DNA of 21,686 nt, taken from the IMG/VR virus record IMGVR_UViG_3300033148_010261, positions 1 to 21,686 of that record, one strand, 5' to 3'. A program made the position numbers and the translations under genes. The DNA is from a virus. Positions within the stretch are counted from its first letter, which is position 1. Every line of letters starts with the position of its first letter. This document shows, piece by piece, positions 13,578 to 19,260 of the stretch. The notes below the pieces were generated by a model. It was not told the DNA's origin. It was given only the letters and a program-made list of their open reading frames with translations, and searched no databases.

Positions 13578-13871
13578 TTATTCCTCTTCCTTCTTCTTTA
13601 CTCGGTAAATCGTTTCTTCTTCTAATTCTTCCCCTTCACGTAATTGATATTTATCTCCAACACATTCTACAACTCTTAAACGTGTACGAGAATATCTACT
13701 TCCATTAAAATCAAACAGCTCCATAAGCTCCCACAAGAACTCTTTCCTACCTTCAATATCCGGCTCCTTTAAATCAGTTTCAAATTTAAAAATTTGCCTC
13801 CTAGAAGGCTCTTCCCGCTCCTTCTCAATCATTAAAACCCCATTTACAGCCGTTATAAGTATTAAAACCAT
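13578..13871 (-). CDS. Hypothetical protein, 97 aa
   Basis: Not recognised. Start ATG at 13871 is preceded by GGAG about 10 bases upstream. Residues 1-14 are hydrophobic (MVLILITAVNGVLM), and the rest is charged (EKEREEPSRRQIFKF ... EGEELEEETIYRVKKKEEE). The head could be a membrane anchor or a buried strand. It converges with the JAMM gene: the ends are 63 bases apart, with no clear terminator hairpin between them. Confidence 0.65.
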   Translation of the reverse strand: MVLILITAVNGVLMIEKEREEPSRRQIFKFETDLKEPDIEGRKEFLWELMELFDFNGSRYSRTRLRVVECVGDKYQLREGEELEEETIYRVKKKEEE

Positions 13872-13872
13872 T

Positions 13873-14166
13873 TTAACTTTTCTCCTTCCCAAAAATCTTC
13901 TTCCTCAAGCTCTCCTCAGCCCTTCTCAACGCCGGCTTTCCTCCAATTCTGCCCTTTTTATAGTCTCTCCGCAACTGCCTCCGCCCTTCTTTAAAAATCT
14001 TATTTAACCTCCGTTTTGTCCTCTCTTTTTCTTTTAATAACCTCTGCTTTCGATGAACTTCTCTCCTCTCTTGTACTTCCTCAGGATGTGCTTTATTCCA
14101 CATCCTTTTCTCCATCATCCACTTTTTAAGTCTCTCCTTTTTTTCTTTTTTCTTTCTTCTTTTCAT
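13873..14166 (-). CDS. Highly basic small protein, 97 aa
   Basis: Nearly half the residues are Lys, Arg or Glu; only short stretches such as WNKAHPEE break the charge. It looks like a long helix. The gene overlaps nothing, lies 1 base from the next, and has a GGAG-type ribosome site at 14173. Such proteins may bind nucleic acid. Low complexity makes the family call impossible. Confidence 0.65.
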   Translation of the reverse strand: MKRRKKKEKKERLKKWMMEKRMWNKAHPEEVQERREVHRKQRLLKEKERTKRRLNKIFKEGRRQLRRDYKKGRIGGKPALRRAEESLRKKIFGKEKS

Positions 14167-14169
14167 TCA

Positions 14170-14364
14170 TCACTCCTTTTTCCCCATACTTTTGTTATTT
14201 TCATTCGATTTCTCCTTAAAGTTATCCCGAATATCACAAAGGACTTCTATGATAAATTCAAAACCCCATCGTAAAATCAATGCCATATCGGCAGTGTTTG
14301 TTCTACAGGAAGTTGTTTGTAAAAAACCACTTACTATTTCCTCTTTACTTCTTTGTTTAGTCAT
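14170..14364 (-). CDS. Hypothetical protein, 64 aa
   Basis: Not recognised. It is helical with a hydrophobic centre (TADMALILRWGFEFIIEVLCDI) and a charged end (NFKEKSNENNKSMGKKE). Its ATG overlaps the end of the upstream zinc-ribbon gene by 4 bases (ATGA). Confidence 0.6.
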   Translation of the reverse strand: MTKQRSKEEIVSGFLQTTSCRTNTADMALILRWGFEFIIEVLCDIRDNFKEKSNENNKSMGKKE

Positions 14365-14555
14365 TTCTTGCCCCTTACCCTTTCATTCCATGCCTCTTTA
14401 GCACCCTGACTTGTATGTGCTTTCGGACCAAGAGCTCCACAATATTCACAACGAATTTGAATCGGTTCGATTTGTGGTTCCAAGAAAAAATTAAATAATT
14501 TCTGCTTACGACTGCCACAAAATGGGCAAGGTTTTAATTCGATTTGTTTAGTCAT
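14361..14555 (-). CDS. Possible separate Lar-like product (internal start), 64 aa
   Basis: Starts at MTKQIELKPCPFCG. AAGGAGATGAAAATG gives a strong ribosome site. The Lar-like family normally begins close to this point. Both the long and the short product may exist. Confidence 0.5.
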   Translation of the reverse strand: MTKQIELKPCPFCGSRKQKLFNFFLEPQIEPIQIRCEYCGALGPKAHTSQGAKEAWNERVRGKK

Positions 14556-14783
14556 TTTCATCTCCTTCTTGGGAGTTTTAACATACTGCGGAAATCTGTA
14601 GGTGCAGTCTTGGCAATATACGTTTAGAAACTCGACCCCTGACCAGTCAGAATCACGATAAGGACTAAACACCCCCCCACCAATCTGGTATGTTCGTCGT
14701 GTTTTTCCACCGCACTTAGGACATTTAGGCGGATTCTCTGTAAAAGGAACCCTATCCTCTGGATAGTAAGTGTAATCACTCAT
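14361..14783 (-). CDS. Double zinc-ribbon protein with Lar-like C-terminal half
   Basis: 140 residues. The N-terminal ribbon has CPKC (21-24) and CQDC (57-60). The C-terminal ribbon has LKPCPFCGSRK (83-93) and CEYCGALGPKAHTSQGAKEAWNER (112-135), which follows the Lar restriction-alleviation family pattern: C-x-x-C-G, C-x-x-C-G-A, then A-x-x-A-W-N-x-R. An internal ATG at 14555 has AAGGAG a few bases upstream, so a 64-residue Lar-like protein may also be made. This is either a fusion of two phage zinc proteins or a gene with two starts. Confidence 0.8.
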   Translation of the reverse strand: MSDYTYYPEDRVPFTENPPKCPKCGGKTRRTYQIGGGVFSPYRDSDWSGVEFLNVYCQDCTYRFPQYVKTPKKEMKMTKQIELKPCPFCGSRKQKLFNFFLEPQIEPIQIRCEYCGALGPKAHTSQGAKEAWNERVRGKK

Positions 14784-14786
14784 TTT

Positions 14787-14987
14787 TCATCTCCTTTCGT
14801 TTAATTTTATCAATAAATTTTCTAAGCATCTTAAACGCTCCTTAATTTGTTCTATATTCAAAGCTATTACTTTTCTTCTTGTTTTTATTGGCAAGGAAGT
14901 GGTGTTTGAAGTTTCTAAAATATCATCTAAAAATTCATATATTTCTTCTACTTCCTTGATTTTAACCTTATCAATAAGATAGCTCAT
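14787..14987 (-). CDS. Hypothetical helical protein, 66 aa
   Basis: Not recognised. It looks like two helices (KVKIKEVEEIYEFLDDILET and NIEQIKERLRCLENLLIKL). AGAGGTAAG precedes ATG at 14987, which overlaps the stop of the small gene upstream (ATGA). Confidence 0.65.
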   Translation of the reverse strand: MSYLIDKVKIKEVEEIYEFLDDILETSNTTSLPIKTRRKVIALNIEQIKERLRCLENLLIKLNERR

Positions 14988-15157
14988 TTCTTACCTCTTT
15001 TCATAAAATCCACTGAAAAAACGAAATTTAAAATGACTAAATGAAAGTACTTATAACCTGGATTAATATCAAAATAAATCTCAATGATGTTAATGGGAAA
15101 AACCCCGCCGGCTTTTAATGAGTTCCCTTTCCACATATTTTCAAACTTTAATCTCAT
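14984..15157 (-). CDS. Small hypothetical protein, 57 aa
   Basis: ATG at 15157 overlaps the stop of the 118-residue gene (ATGA), and AAAGGAGG lies 6 bases upstream. It encodes MRLKFENMWKG... with a hydrophobic centre (FPINIIEIYFDI ... FHLVILNFVFSVDF). The end overlaps the next start in the same way. Coupled overlaps at both ends and the strong ribosome site support it as real. The family is not recognised. Confidence 0.65.
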   Translation of the reverse strand: MRLKFENMWKGNSLKAGGVFPINIIEIYFDINPGYKYFHLVILNFVFSVDFMKRGKK

Positions 15158-15510
15158 CCTTTGCCTCCTTTGTTGGCTTGCTCCTTCTCGCTTTTCAATT
15201 CTTGGTAAATCTCACCAACGGTCTTATTGCAAATTTTACAAATAACTTCTTGCCCTGGTTTTAAATGACTTTGGATATGTTCAACAAATATGTCCCCTTT
15301 TGATTTTTCTCCCCAGGCTTTGTAAATCTTGGTGATATCAGAAAATTCGATATACAATGCCTCATCTGTATCTTCAATCCATTCGCCATTTAAATTCTTC
15401 TCAAGGCTGTTGATAATAACACATTCAGGCTCAGATTGCTCTGGCTTCCTTGCCACTCTTTTATATTTTTCGCCTTCTTCTAGCACAATCTCTTTTGATT
15501 CATTTTTCAT
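15154..15510 (-). CDS. Hypothetical protein, 118 aa, with CxxC pair
   Basis: Begins MKNESKEIV, the same as the next upstream gene. Residues 92-95 contain CKIC, and there is an EEGEKYKRVARKPEQ segment near the start. It ends in ANKGGKG, related to the end of the 71-residue gene (SNKGGKK). Helices and strands are mixed; the family is not recognised. Its start lies in a 37-bp perfect repeat. Confidence 0.65.
   Translation of the reverse strand: MKNESKEIVLEEGEKYKRVARKPEQSEPECVIINSLEKNLNGEWIEDTDEALYIEFSDITKIYKAWGEKSKGDIFVEHIQSHLKPGQEVICKICNKTVGEIYQELKSEKEQANKGGKG
15161..15187. repeat. 27-bp gene-boundary repeat, copy 1
   Basis: Matches 16053-16079 at 25 of 27 positions. Both lie at the end of a small gene (NKGGK end codons) and supply the AAAGGAGG ribosome site of the next. 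Confidence 0.85.
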
Positions 15511-15523
15511 TGGATTCCTCCTT
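15487..15523. repeat. 37-bp perfect direct repeat, copy 1
   Basis: Identical to 15689-15725. It covers the ribosome site (GGAGG) and the first eight codons (MKNESKEI) of the 118-residue gene and the last codons of the 70-residue gene. Confidence 0.95.
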
Positions 15524-15712
15524 CCCCCAAGCTTTCACTATCTTTTGATGGGCATCCAAAGGTAACTCACTGGTAATTTTAAACGTTCTCCATTCTACAA
15601 TGCCTCGTAATCTTTGTTCTTTCACCGCAATAAATTGACCTTCTTTTTCTGCAATCATCCTTAAATCATCTTCTTCCCAAATAACTATAATCTCTTTTGA
15701 TTCATTTTTCAT
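15500..15712 (-). CDS. Hypothetical protein, 70 aa
   Basis: Begins MKNESKEII and ends IVKAWGKEESNEK. Shared start and shared KAWG segment (KIYKAWGEK in the 118-residue gene) suggest duplication. Looks like a small beta-rich fold (RLRGIVEWRTFKITSELP) followed by a helix. The end overlaps the next gene by 11 bases. The family is not recognised. Confidence 0.65.
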   Translation of the reverse strand: MKNESKEIIVIWEEDDLRMIAEKEGQFIAVKEQRLRGIVEWRTFKITSELPLDAHQKIVKAWGKEESNEK

Positions 15713-15725
15713 TGGATTCCTCCTT
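15689..15725. repeat. 37-bp perfect direct repeat, copy 2
   Basis: Identical to 15487-15523. It covers the start of the 70-residue gene and the end (KEESNEK) of the 115-residue gene. Confidence 0.95.
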
Positions 15726-16049
15726 ACTATCTACTTTTTTTGACCACACAACAACATAACTCCCCACAGCCTGGTAATCAAAATAATAATGCCCTCCCCT
15801 TTCTGTCCTTTGCCAAAAAAGAATCCAAAACATCGTTTTTCTTAATTCTGATATAATATCCTCATTACCAGACCACCCACCCGTATGAAGCTCAAAACCA
15901 TCTTTTCCATTGTCAACAAAAAAATTATCATAATGCCATATAGATTTGAGATGAGACAGCATTTTAGGGACTTTTTCCTTTATCGGAAGCTCTAGTTTGT
16001 CAATCTCGTGTATCCTCTCTAGTTGCTCCTTCGTCGGGTACATATTCAT
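15702..16049 (-). CDS. Conserved phage-type hypothetical protein, 115 aa
   Basis: The centre, ELHTGGWSGNEDIISELRK (about 53-71), followed by FWILFWQRTERGGHYYF, is a pattern I associate with small phage proteins of unknown role. The fold looks alpha/beta with many Trp and aromatic residues. It ends in KEESNEK, like the 70-residue neighbour. Its ATG overlaps the end of the 71-residue gene by 4 bases. The function is not known. Confidence 0.75.
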   Translation of the reverse strand: MNMYPTKEQLERIHEIDKLELPIKEKVPKMLSHLKSIWHYDNFFVDNGKDGFELHTGGWSGNEDIISELRKTMFWILFWQRTERGGHYYFDYQAVGSYVVVWSKKVDSKEESNEK

Positions 16050-16261
16050 TTCTTGCCTCCTTTGTTGGATTGCTTCTTCCCCCCAAGTTTTTCCTTTAGC
16101 ACTTTGATGCAGTATTTAAGGGATTTGATATCATAATCAATATGAGGCATTGGTTCTCCTGTGCTTTTTTTTAATAAATTGTAATTAACAATCATCCATT
16201 CCAATTTTGTAATCCACCTTTCCAGCATTTTTCGTTCCTGTTCTTTTGGTTTATTTGTCAC
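16046..16261 (-). CDS. Hypothetical helical protein, 71 aa
   Basis: Not recognised. Helical (QERKMLERWITKLEWMIVNY, then DIKSLKYCIKVLKEKLGGKK), with a basic end. It overlaps the genes on both sides by a few bases. There is no export signal. Confidence 0.6.
   Translation of the reverse strand: MTNKPKEQERKMLERWITKLEWMIVNYNLLKKSTGEPMPHIDYDIKSLKYCIKVLKEKLGGKKQSNKGGKK
16053..16079. repeat. 27-bp gene-boundary repeat, copy 2
   Basis: Partner of 15161-15187, with two differences. It encodes the SNKGGKK end of the 71-residue gene and carries the ribosome site for the 115-residue gene. Confidence 0.85.
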
Positions 16262-16730
16262 TAGATTGCTCCTTTAATAACTTAATTCCATAATCTATGA
16301 TTAGGTCTCTTCTTCCATCAACATACTTGCCAGCCTTAGTAACAGCCGAAACAGCCCAAGCAACAACCCTAACGACAGCCCTAGTAACTCCTATTTCAGC
16401 AACATAAGTAGCCTCAATCAACTCGACAACAGACCTTACAGCATATTGAATGGCATCCCTAGTGTCTTTTGTTGCCTTTCGATAACATCCATCCTCGATT
16501 ATAGGTAATGCAATAAACTCAACACAATATGCAGCAAATCTGACCCTGTCTCTCTTTGTTTTAATGAGTCTCGGAATAGCCCAACACAACCAATCATATT
16601 TATCCCTAACCTCAGACTTGCGAAGCCTGTCAATTAACTCAAATACATCTTTTGTCCCCTGTTCTTCAATCCACTTTACAGCCTCGTCACAAGGCTCCCA
16701 TTTTTTAATCCATGCCTTTGTTATCTTCAT
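16251..16730 (-). CDS. Phage-type hypothetical, helical, 159 aa
   Basis: The first 26 residues (KAWIKKWEPCDEAVKWIEEQG) resemble a common head of small phage proteins (KITKxWI...ACxxAVxWxxEQ). The remainder is a run of Ala/Val-rich helices (YAVRSVVELIEATYVAEIGV, then AVVRVVAWAVSAV), possibly repeats. No function is known to me. Confidence 0.7.
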   Translation of the reverse strand: MKITKAWIKKWEPCDEAVKWIEEQGTKDVFELIDRLRKSEVRDKYDWLCWAIPRLIKTKRDRVRFAAYCVEFIALPIIEDGCYRKATKDTRDAIQYAVRSVVELIEATYVAEIGVTRAVVRVVAWAVSAVTKAGKYVDGRRDLIIDYGIKLLKEQSSDK

Positions 16731-17069
16731 TTAAAACTCCTCACCAGGATCCTTTTCTGAAAACCCAGCGTCTATCTGCTTTAACCAAGCAATAAAACTG
16801 TAAACCGCGATCTTAAAATAATTAACCTCCTGCGGCTTTCCCCCAGCTCTCTTTGCATTCACAATCTCCCCTGTGTACTTTATAATGTTCCCCATAATCC
16901 AGTTGGCTTTATCATGGCTGCTCCCCCCATCAAGAGCCTCAGTAATCAGATCAGTGAATTCCTTGTCTTCTGATAATGCATAACGCTCTCCCCCACATTT
17001 CCACTGGGATTCACAACCCTTTAAAAATTTATCCCAATAAGCTTTCTTTTGCCTCACAGATGTATTCAT
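16731..17069 (-). CDS. Hypothetical protein, 112 aa
   Basis: Not firmly recognised. YALSEDKEFTDLITEALDGG and ANWIMGNIIKYTGEIVNAKR suggest a helical small phage protein, with GNIIKY resembling a motif seen in phage nucleotide-metabolism-associated proteins. GAGGAG precedes ATG at 17069. It sits between the HAD-like gene and the 159-residue gene. Confidence 0.65.
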   Translation of the reverse strand: MNTSVRQKKAYWDKFLKGCESQWKCGGERYALSEDKEFTDLITEALDGGSSHDKANWIMGNIIKYTGEIVNAKRAGGKPQEVNYFKIAVYSFIAWLKQIDAGFSEKDPGEEF

Positions 17070-17073
17070 AATA

Positions 17074-17454
17074 TCACTCCTCTTTAACTTTTAATAATAC
17101 TTCCTCCCAAGTCGTAAACTGTATAGCACGATCATCTATGTAATAGTCTGCCAGCGGCTTGCCTCTCCCTAACCAAATCGAATCATAAATAATACCATAC
17201 TTCTTGAAGACCCGCTTCACCCTTTCTAAAGCACCTTCAAGCGTCTCCTTGCAGCCTTCATACGCAGCAGGAGAAAAACGACAGGAATAAATTATAACCC
17301 GGAAACCCCTTCTCCTTAATTCTTTAAGACCTTCAACCGCACCAGGCTTCGGCTCTCCAAAATAATAAAACCCCCCTTTCTGAAATTCTTCCCAATCAAA
17401 CTCCAGTATAGTCCTGTCTAAATCAACCGCTATATACCTTTCAAATTTTTTCAC
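17074..17454 (-). CDS. HAD-superfamily phosphatase-like protein
   Basis: 126 residues with a GTG start at 17454. VDLDRTILEF (residues 9-18) holds the nucleophile motif D-x-D-x-T. VIIYSCRF (52-59) matches motif II (hydrophobic then Ser/Thr). GKPLADYYIDDRAI (100-113) gives Lys and the acidic DD pair of motifs III/IV. It lacks a large cap domain, fitting C0-type phage HAD phosphatases that act on nucleotides or on 3' phosphates of nucleic acid. The substrate is not determined. Ribosome site is weak (AGAGAG). Confidence 0.82.
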   Translation of the reverse strand: MKKFERYIAVDLDRTILEFDWEEFQKGGFYYFGEPKPGAVEGLKELRRRGFRVIIYSCRFSPAAYEGCKETLEGALERVKRVFKKYGIIYDSIWLGRGKPLADYYIDDRAIQFTTWEEVLLKVKEE

Positions 17455-17533
17455 CGGCTCTCTTTTTCTCCTCTCTATATGTACCCCTCTCAGTGGCTTT
17501 TTGCAATAAGTATCTTCCTCCAGGTAAATGCAT
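17441..17533 (-). CDS. Possible 30-aa leader peptide upstream of the HAD gene
   Basis: ATG at 17533 has AGGTGG about 8 bases before it. It encodes MHLPGGRYLLQ... ending in a basic stretch and overlaps the HAD gene start by 14 bases. It may couple translation to the GTG start. The evidence is modest. Confidence 0.35.
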   Translation of the reverse strand: MHLPGGRYLLQKATERGTYREEKKRAGEKI

Positions 17534-17594
17534 AACTATTTCCACCTCGATGGAAAATCTGAAAATTTCAGGGTGCCGGGTGTTGCCCCTATGG

Positions 17595-17623
17595 TACCTA
17601 GATAACACATGCAAAATTGTCAA
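17595..17623 (-). promoter_or_regulatory. Sigma-70-type promoter, leftward early operon
   Basis: On the minus strand: TTGACA (consensus -35), 17 bases, TAGGTA (weak -10). It lies upstream of the first leftward genes (17533 and 17454). Confidence 0.5.
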
Positions 17624-17655
17624 TCTTTTTTGCGTTTTGCCTGGGGCGGGTGAAC

Positions 17656-17690
17656 TGGCATGAATCTTGCTATATGCAAGAGTTGTGCCA
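17656..17690. promoter_or_regulatory. 35-bp palindrome, copy 1 (back-to-back sigma-54 consensus)
   Basis: TGGCA, 6, TTGC, 5, GCAA, 6, TGCCA: perfect dyad arms. Read leftward it is TGGCAC-N5-TTGCA, an exact match to the sigma-54 -24/-12 consensus. Read rightward it is TGGCAT-N5-TTGCT, one base off. The match to the second copy at 18937 extends into AATTAAT. It could be a sigma-54 promoter pair or an operator for a dimeric phage protein. Confidence 0.75.
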
Positions 17691-17731
17691 AATTAATTTA
17701 ATGTAAGTTATTGATTATAAAACACTTACAC

Positions 17732-17748
17732 TGTTCAATATCTGAACA
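17732..17748. promoter_or_regulatory. Operator-like dyad TGTTCA-N5-TGAACA
   Basis: Perfect 6-base inverted arms. It may bind a LexA- or Cro-like repressor; no such gene is in this window. Confidence 0.5.
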
Positions 17749-17778
17749 CACAAAAAAACACTGTTATAAAAATTATAC

Positions 17779-17841
17779 GTAAATCATTGATAATAAAGAA
17801 GTTAACAGGACAAGTTAACTTGTTTAAAATCAATAACTTAC
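17779..17841. repeat. 63-bp imperfect palindrome
   Basis: The outer arms are the forward repeat at 17779 and the reverse repeat at 17823; the centre is AAGTTAAC, AGGACAA, GTTAACTT. It could extrude a cruciform and is a good origin or terminus candidate. Confidence 0.7.
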
Positions 17842-17944
17842 ACGAATTGATAAGCTAGTCAAATAAAAACTTTAAACTTTTTTCTTTTCTCTTCCAAGCT
17901 ATTGATAATAAAAAAGATACAAGCAAAAAATAATACTAACATAC

Positions 17945-17973
17945 TTGACAAAACTACACAAAAAACTTATTAT
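17945..17973 (+). promoter_or_regulatory. Consensus sigma-70 promoter, rightward
   Basis: TTGACA, 17 bases, TATTAT. It points to the three-gene rightward operon (18111-18847) with a long leader of about 130 bases. Confidence 0.85.
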
Positions 17974-17979
17974 GAATAT

Positions 17980-18002
17980 AGTGCTTATAGGTTATAAGTA
18001 CT
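17980..18002. promoter_or_regulatory. Operator-like dyad at the rightward start site
   Basis: AGT, G, CTTATA, GGT, TATAAG, T, ACT: a 23-bp near-perfect dyad centred about 18 bases after the -10 box. A bound protein would block transcription. Confidence 0.65.
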
Positions 18003-18061
18003 TAAATGTTCATTGACAAATAGAGTCTCTTAAACAGTTGCATTGCATTGACTCTTATCTC

Positions 18062-18089
18062 GTTTATGTTGTTCATGGAGTCTATGACA
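18062..18089. repeat. 28-bp inverted repeat, left arm
   Basis: Pairs with 18608-18635 as reverse complement at 27 of 28 positions. It lies in the leader of the 115-residue gene. See the right arm. Confidence 0.95.
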
Positions 18090-18110
18090 AAACTAAAAAG
18101 GATAGACAAA

Positions 18111-18458
18111 ATGACACAAAAACAAAATAACAAAAATGAAGAGAGTATATCTCTTAACTCTATTGCTGGAGCTAGTGGAGCTAGCTTTGACACAATAGTC
18201 AAGGATATTAAAGAACTTGGTGAATTACGGCTAGCCGATATAAAAAGCTATAAAGATAAGGTTATAGCAGATTATAGAGGCAAAGGAAAACACTTGTTTT
18301 TTGTACAAGGTAAAACTAGAAATTGGAGTGTTGGGGCTACTTCTCTTAAAAGACTAGAAAAAGAAACAGGTATGCAGGCAGTGATGGACAAAAGCTTGCT
18401 AGACAAATTTCTGAATAGCAAGCATATTGTACTTTACAGGAACGCCAAAACAGAATAA
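18111..18458 (+). CDS. Hypothetical protein, 115 aa, rightward operon
   Basis: ATG at 18111 has AAGGA 8 bases upstream. Two in-frame ATGs upstream, at 18084 and earlier, sit inside the inverted repeat and lack a ribosome site. The N-terminus is polar (MTQKQNNKNEE), then SLNSIAGASGASFDTIVKDI (a helix-rich region that might bind DNA), and a basic stretch (KGKHLFFVQGKTRNW). No known motif was recognised. It is the first of three genes and is flanked by the 28-bp inverted repeats. It could be a regulator of the origin region. Confidence 0.75.
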   Translation: MTQKQNNKNEESISLNSIAGASGASFDTIVKDIKELGELRLADIKSYKDKVIADYRGKGKHLFFVQGKTRNWSVGATSLKRLEKETGMQAVMDKSLLDKFLNSKHIVLYRNAKTE

Positions 18459-18586
18459 TGTCAATAATACCTTTTTTGCTTATGGTGTTATTGCTAGGAT
18501 TTATTGGAGTTATGGATTATCTTTTTATTGCAGTGATTCGAATAATTCTTTCAGTACAGAATTATCTTCACAAAATGAAAAGATAA
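18458..18586 (+). CDS. 42-aa single-helix membrane protein
   Basis: The ATG shares its A with the stop codon of the previous gene (TAATG), so it is translationally coupled. Residues 3-33 are almost all hydrophobic (PFLLMVLLLGFIGVMDYLF...), ending in HKMKR. One or two membrane helices with a basic tail are expected. Small membrane regulators, superinfection exclusion factors or toxins look like this; no family was recognised. It lies inside the inverted-repeat pair. Confidence 0.75.
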   Translation: MSIIPFLLMVLLLGFIGVMDYLFIAVIRIILSVQNYLHKMKR

Positions 18587-18607
18587 AATTCAATCTATAG
18601 CTTCACA

Positions 18608-18635
18608 TGTCATAGACTCCATTAACAACATAAAC
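18608..18635. repeat. 28-bp inverted repeat, right arm
   Basis: Reverse complement of 18062-18089 with one mismatch. The pair encloses 518 bases holding the 115-residue gene and the 42-residue gene, and leaves the 63-residue gene just outside. Confidence 0.95.
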
Positions 18636-18655
18636 AAAAAACAGGAGCATATATC

Positions 18656-18847
18656 ATGAAACAGACTAACAAAGAATTAATCGAAACAATTAATGTCTTG
18701 AAACAGGTCAATTCTCTAGAAAAAGAAGTTAATGAATTACGAACTCTTTTGAATGAAAAAGAAAAAGAACTCGATAGACAAAAAACTCTGTTATGCATGC
18801 GATTGCAAAAGTACTACTACATAAGAGATATTCTTAATGACTACTAA
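18656..18847 (+). CDS. Coiled-coil protein, 63 aa
   Basis: CAGGAG lies 9 bases before ATG. Heptad pattern throughout (INVLKQVNSLEKEVNELRTL, then LNEKEKELDRQKTLL). The end is aromatic (QKYYYIRDILNDY). It probably dimerises. It is the last gene of the rightward operon; a terminator follows. Confidence 0.75.
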   Translation: MKQTNKELIETINVLKQVNSLEKEVNELRTLLNEKEKELDRQKTLLCMRLQKYYYIRDILNDY

Positions 18848-18875
18848 AGATAATTATTGTTTTGGTTAAAAAGAC

Positions 18876-18919
18876 AAAAAAGCATAATTTGAGTTTAATT
18901 GCTTAAATTATGCTTTTTT
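18876..18919 (+). terminator. Rho-independent terminator of the rightward operon
   Basis: A perfect 15-bp stem: AAAAAAGCATAATTT at 18876-18890 and AAATTATGCTTTTTT at 18905-18919, with a 14-base loop and a run of T. It could work in both directions because of the matching A tract. Confidence 0.88.
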
Positions 18920-18936
18920 TGTTTATTCTAAAAATA

Positions 18937-18970
18937 TGGCATGAATTTTGCATATGCAAGAATTGTGCCA
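18937..18970. promoter_or_regulatory. 34-bp palindrome, copy 2 (back-to-back sigma-54 consensus)
   Basis: TGGCA, 6, TTGC, 4, GCAA, 6, TGCCA. The leftward strand again gives TGGCAC-N5-TTGCA. It differs from copy 1 by one deleted central base and two or three changes; the match runs on through AATTAAT. It sits just past the terminator. Confidence 0.75.
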
Positions 18971-19003
18971 AATTAATCCGAGTAAATCGATCGGGTAAAT
19001 AAC

Positions 19004-19048
19004 TTCTAAATTAATAATTATTCTAAATTAAAAATAATTCTAAATAAG
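19004..19048. repeat. AT-rich 17-bp tandem repeats (three)
   Basis: TTCTAAATTAATAATTA at 19004-19020, TTCTAAATTAAAAATAA at 19021-19037, then TTCTAAATAAG from 19038. A related TTCTAAATTAAAAA lies at 19570. AT-rich tandem repeats next to binding sites are typical of the unwinding part of an origin. Confidence 0.75.
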
Positions 19049-19059
19049 CCCCGACCTGC

Positions 19060-19200
19060 CAAACCCTATTTCCGCCCCTTTTGCCACCCGAAACCAATCT
19101 ACCTACCAGCCAACCTACCCACGTCTGCAACCTCTATATTAAAAGAAAAAACAACCTACCCATCCAACCCTATTTCCGACCTCTATGCCGCGAGAAACCA
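19060..19200. repeat. Two 37-bp C-rich direct repeats
   Basis: 19060-19096 and 19164-19200 match at about 29 of 37 positions, sharing AACCCTATTTCCG, TGCC and GAAACCA. They lie between the AT-rich 17-mers and the paired GTAACCTACC repeats. No gene is seen in this stretch. Confidence 0.7.
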
Positions 19201-19260
19201 TAACCATTTCTCAAAATGGTTAAAATATCCAGTGAAAATTCATACCTCCAACCCCCTTTG

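Larger units (their letters stand above)
17703..17916. repeat. GTAAGTTATTGAT-type repeats (origin- or regulator-like)
   Basis: Copies at 17703-17722, 17779-17798 (diverged), 17823-17841 (reverse) and 17896-17916 share the core GTAAGTTATTGATnATAAA; a further one lies at 19453-19469. The region is AT-rich and gene-free. Also here are dyads TGTTCA-N5-TGAACA (17732-17748) and AAGTTAAC-N7-GTTAACTT (17799-17821). Repeats of this form are typical of iteron or initiator-binding sites. Confidence 0.7.

Noticed and set aside
14053-14401. Plus-strand frames opposite the basic protein and the 64-aa gene
   Set aside because: Composition is the mirror of Lys/Glu-rich coding on the other strand; no ribosome site.
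17441-17623. A 60-aa frame starting at TTG inside the promoter
   Set aside because: The start overlaps the -35 box; only the shorter ATG start at 17533 is kept, at low confidence.
18002-18202. Minus-strand 66-aa frame in the rightward operon leader
   Set aside because: It spans the promoter-proximal leader and inverted repeat and has no ribosome site.
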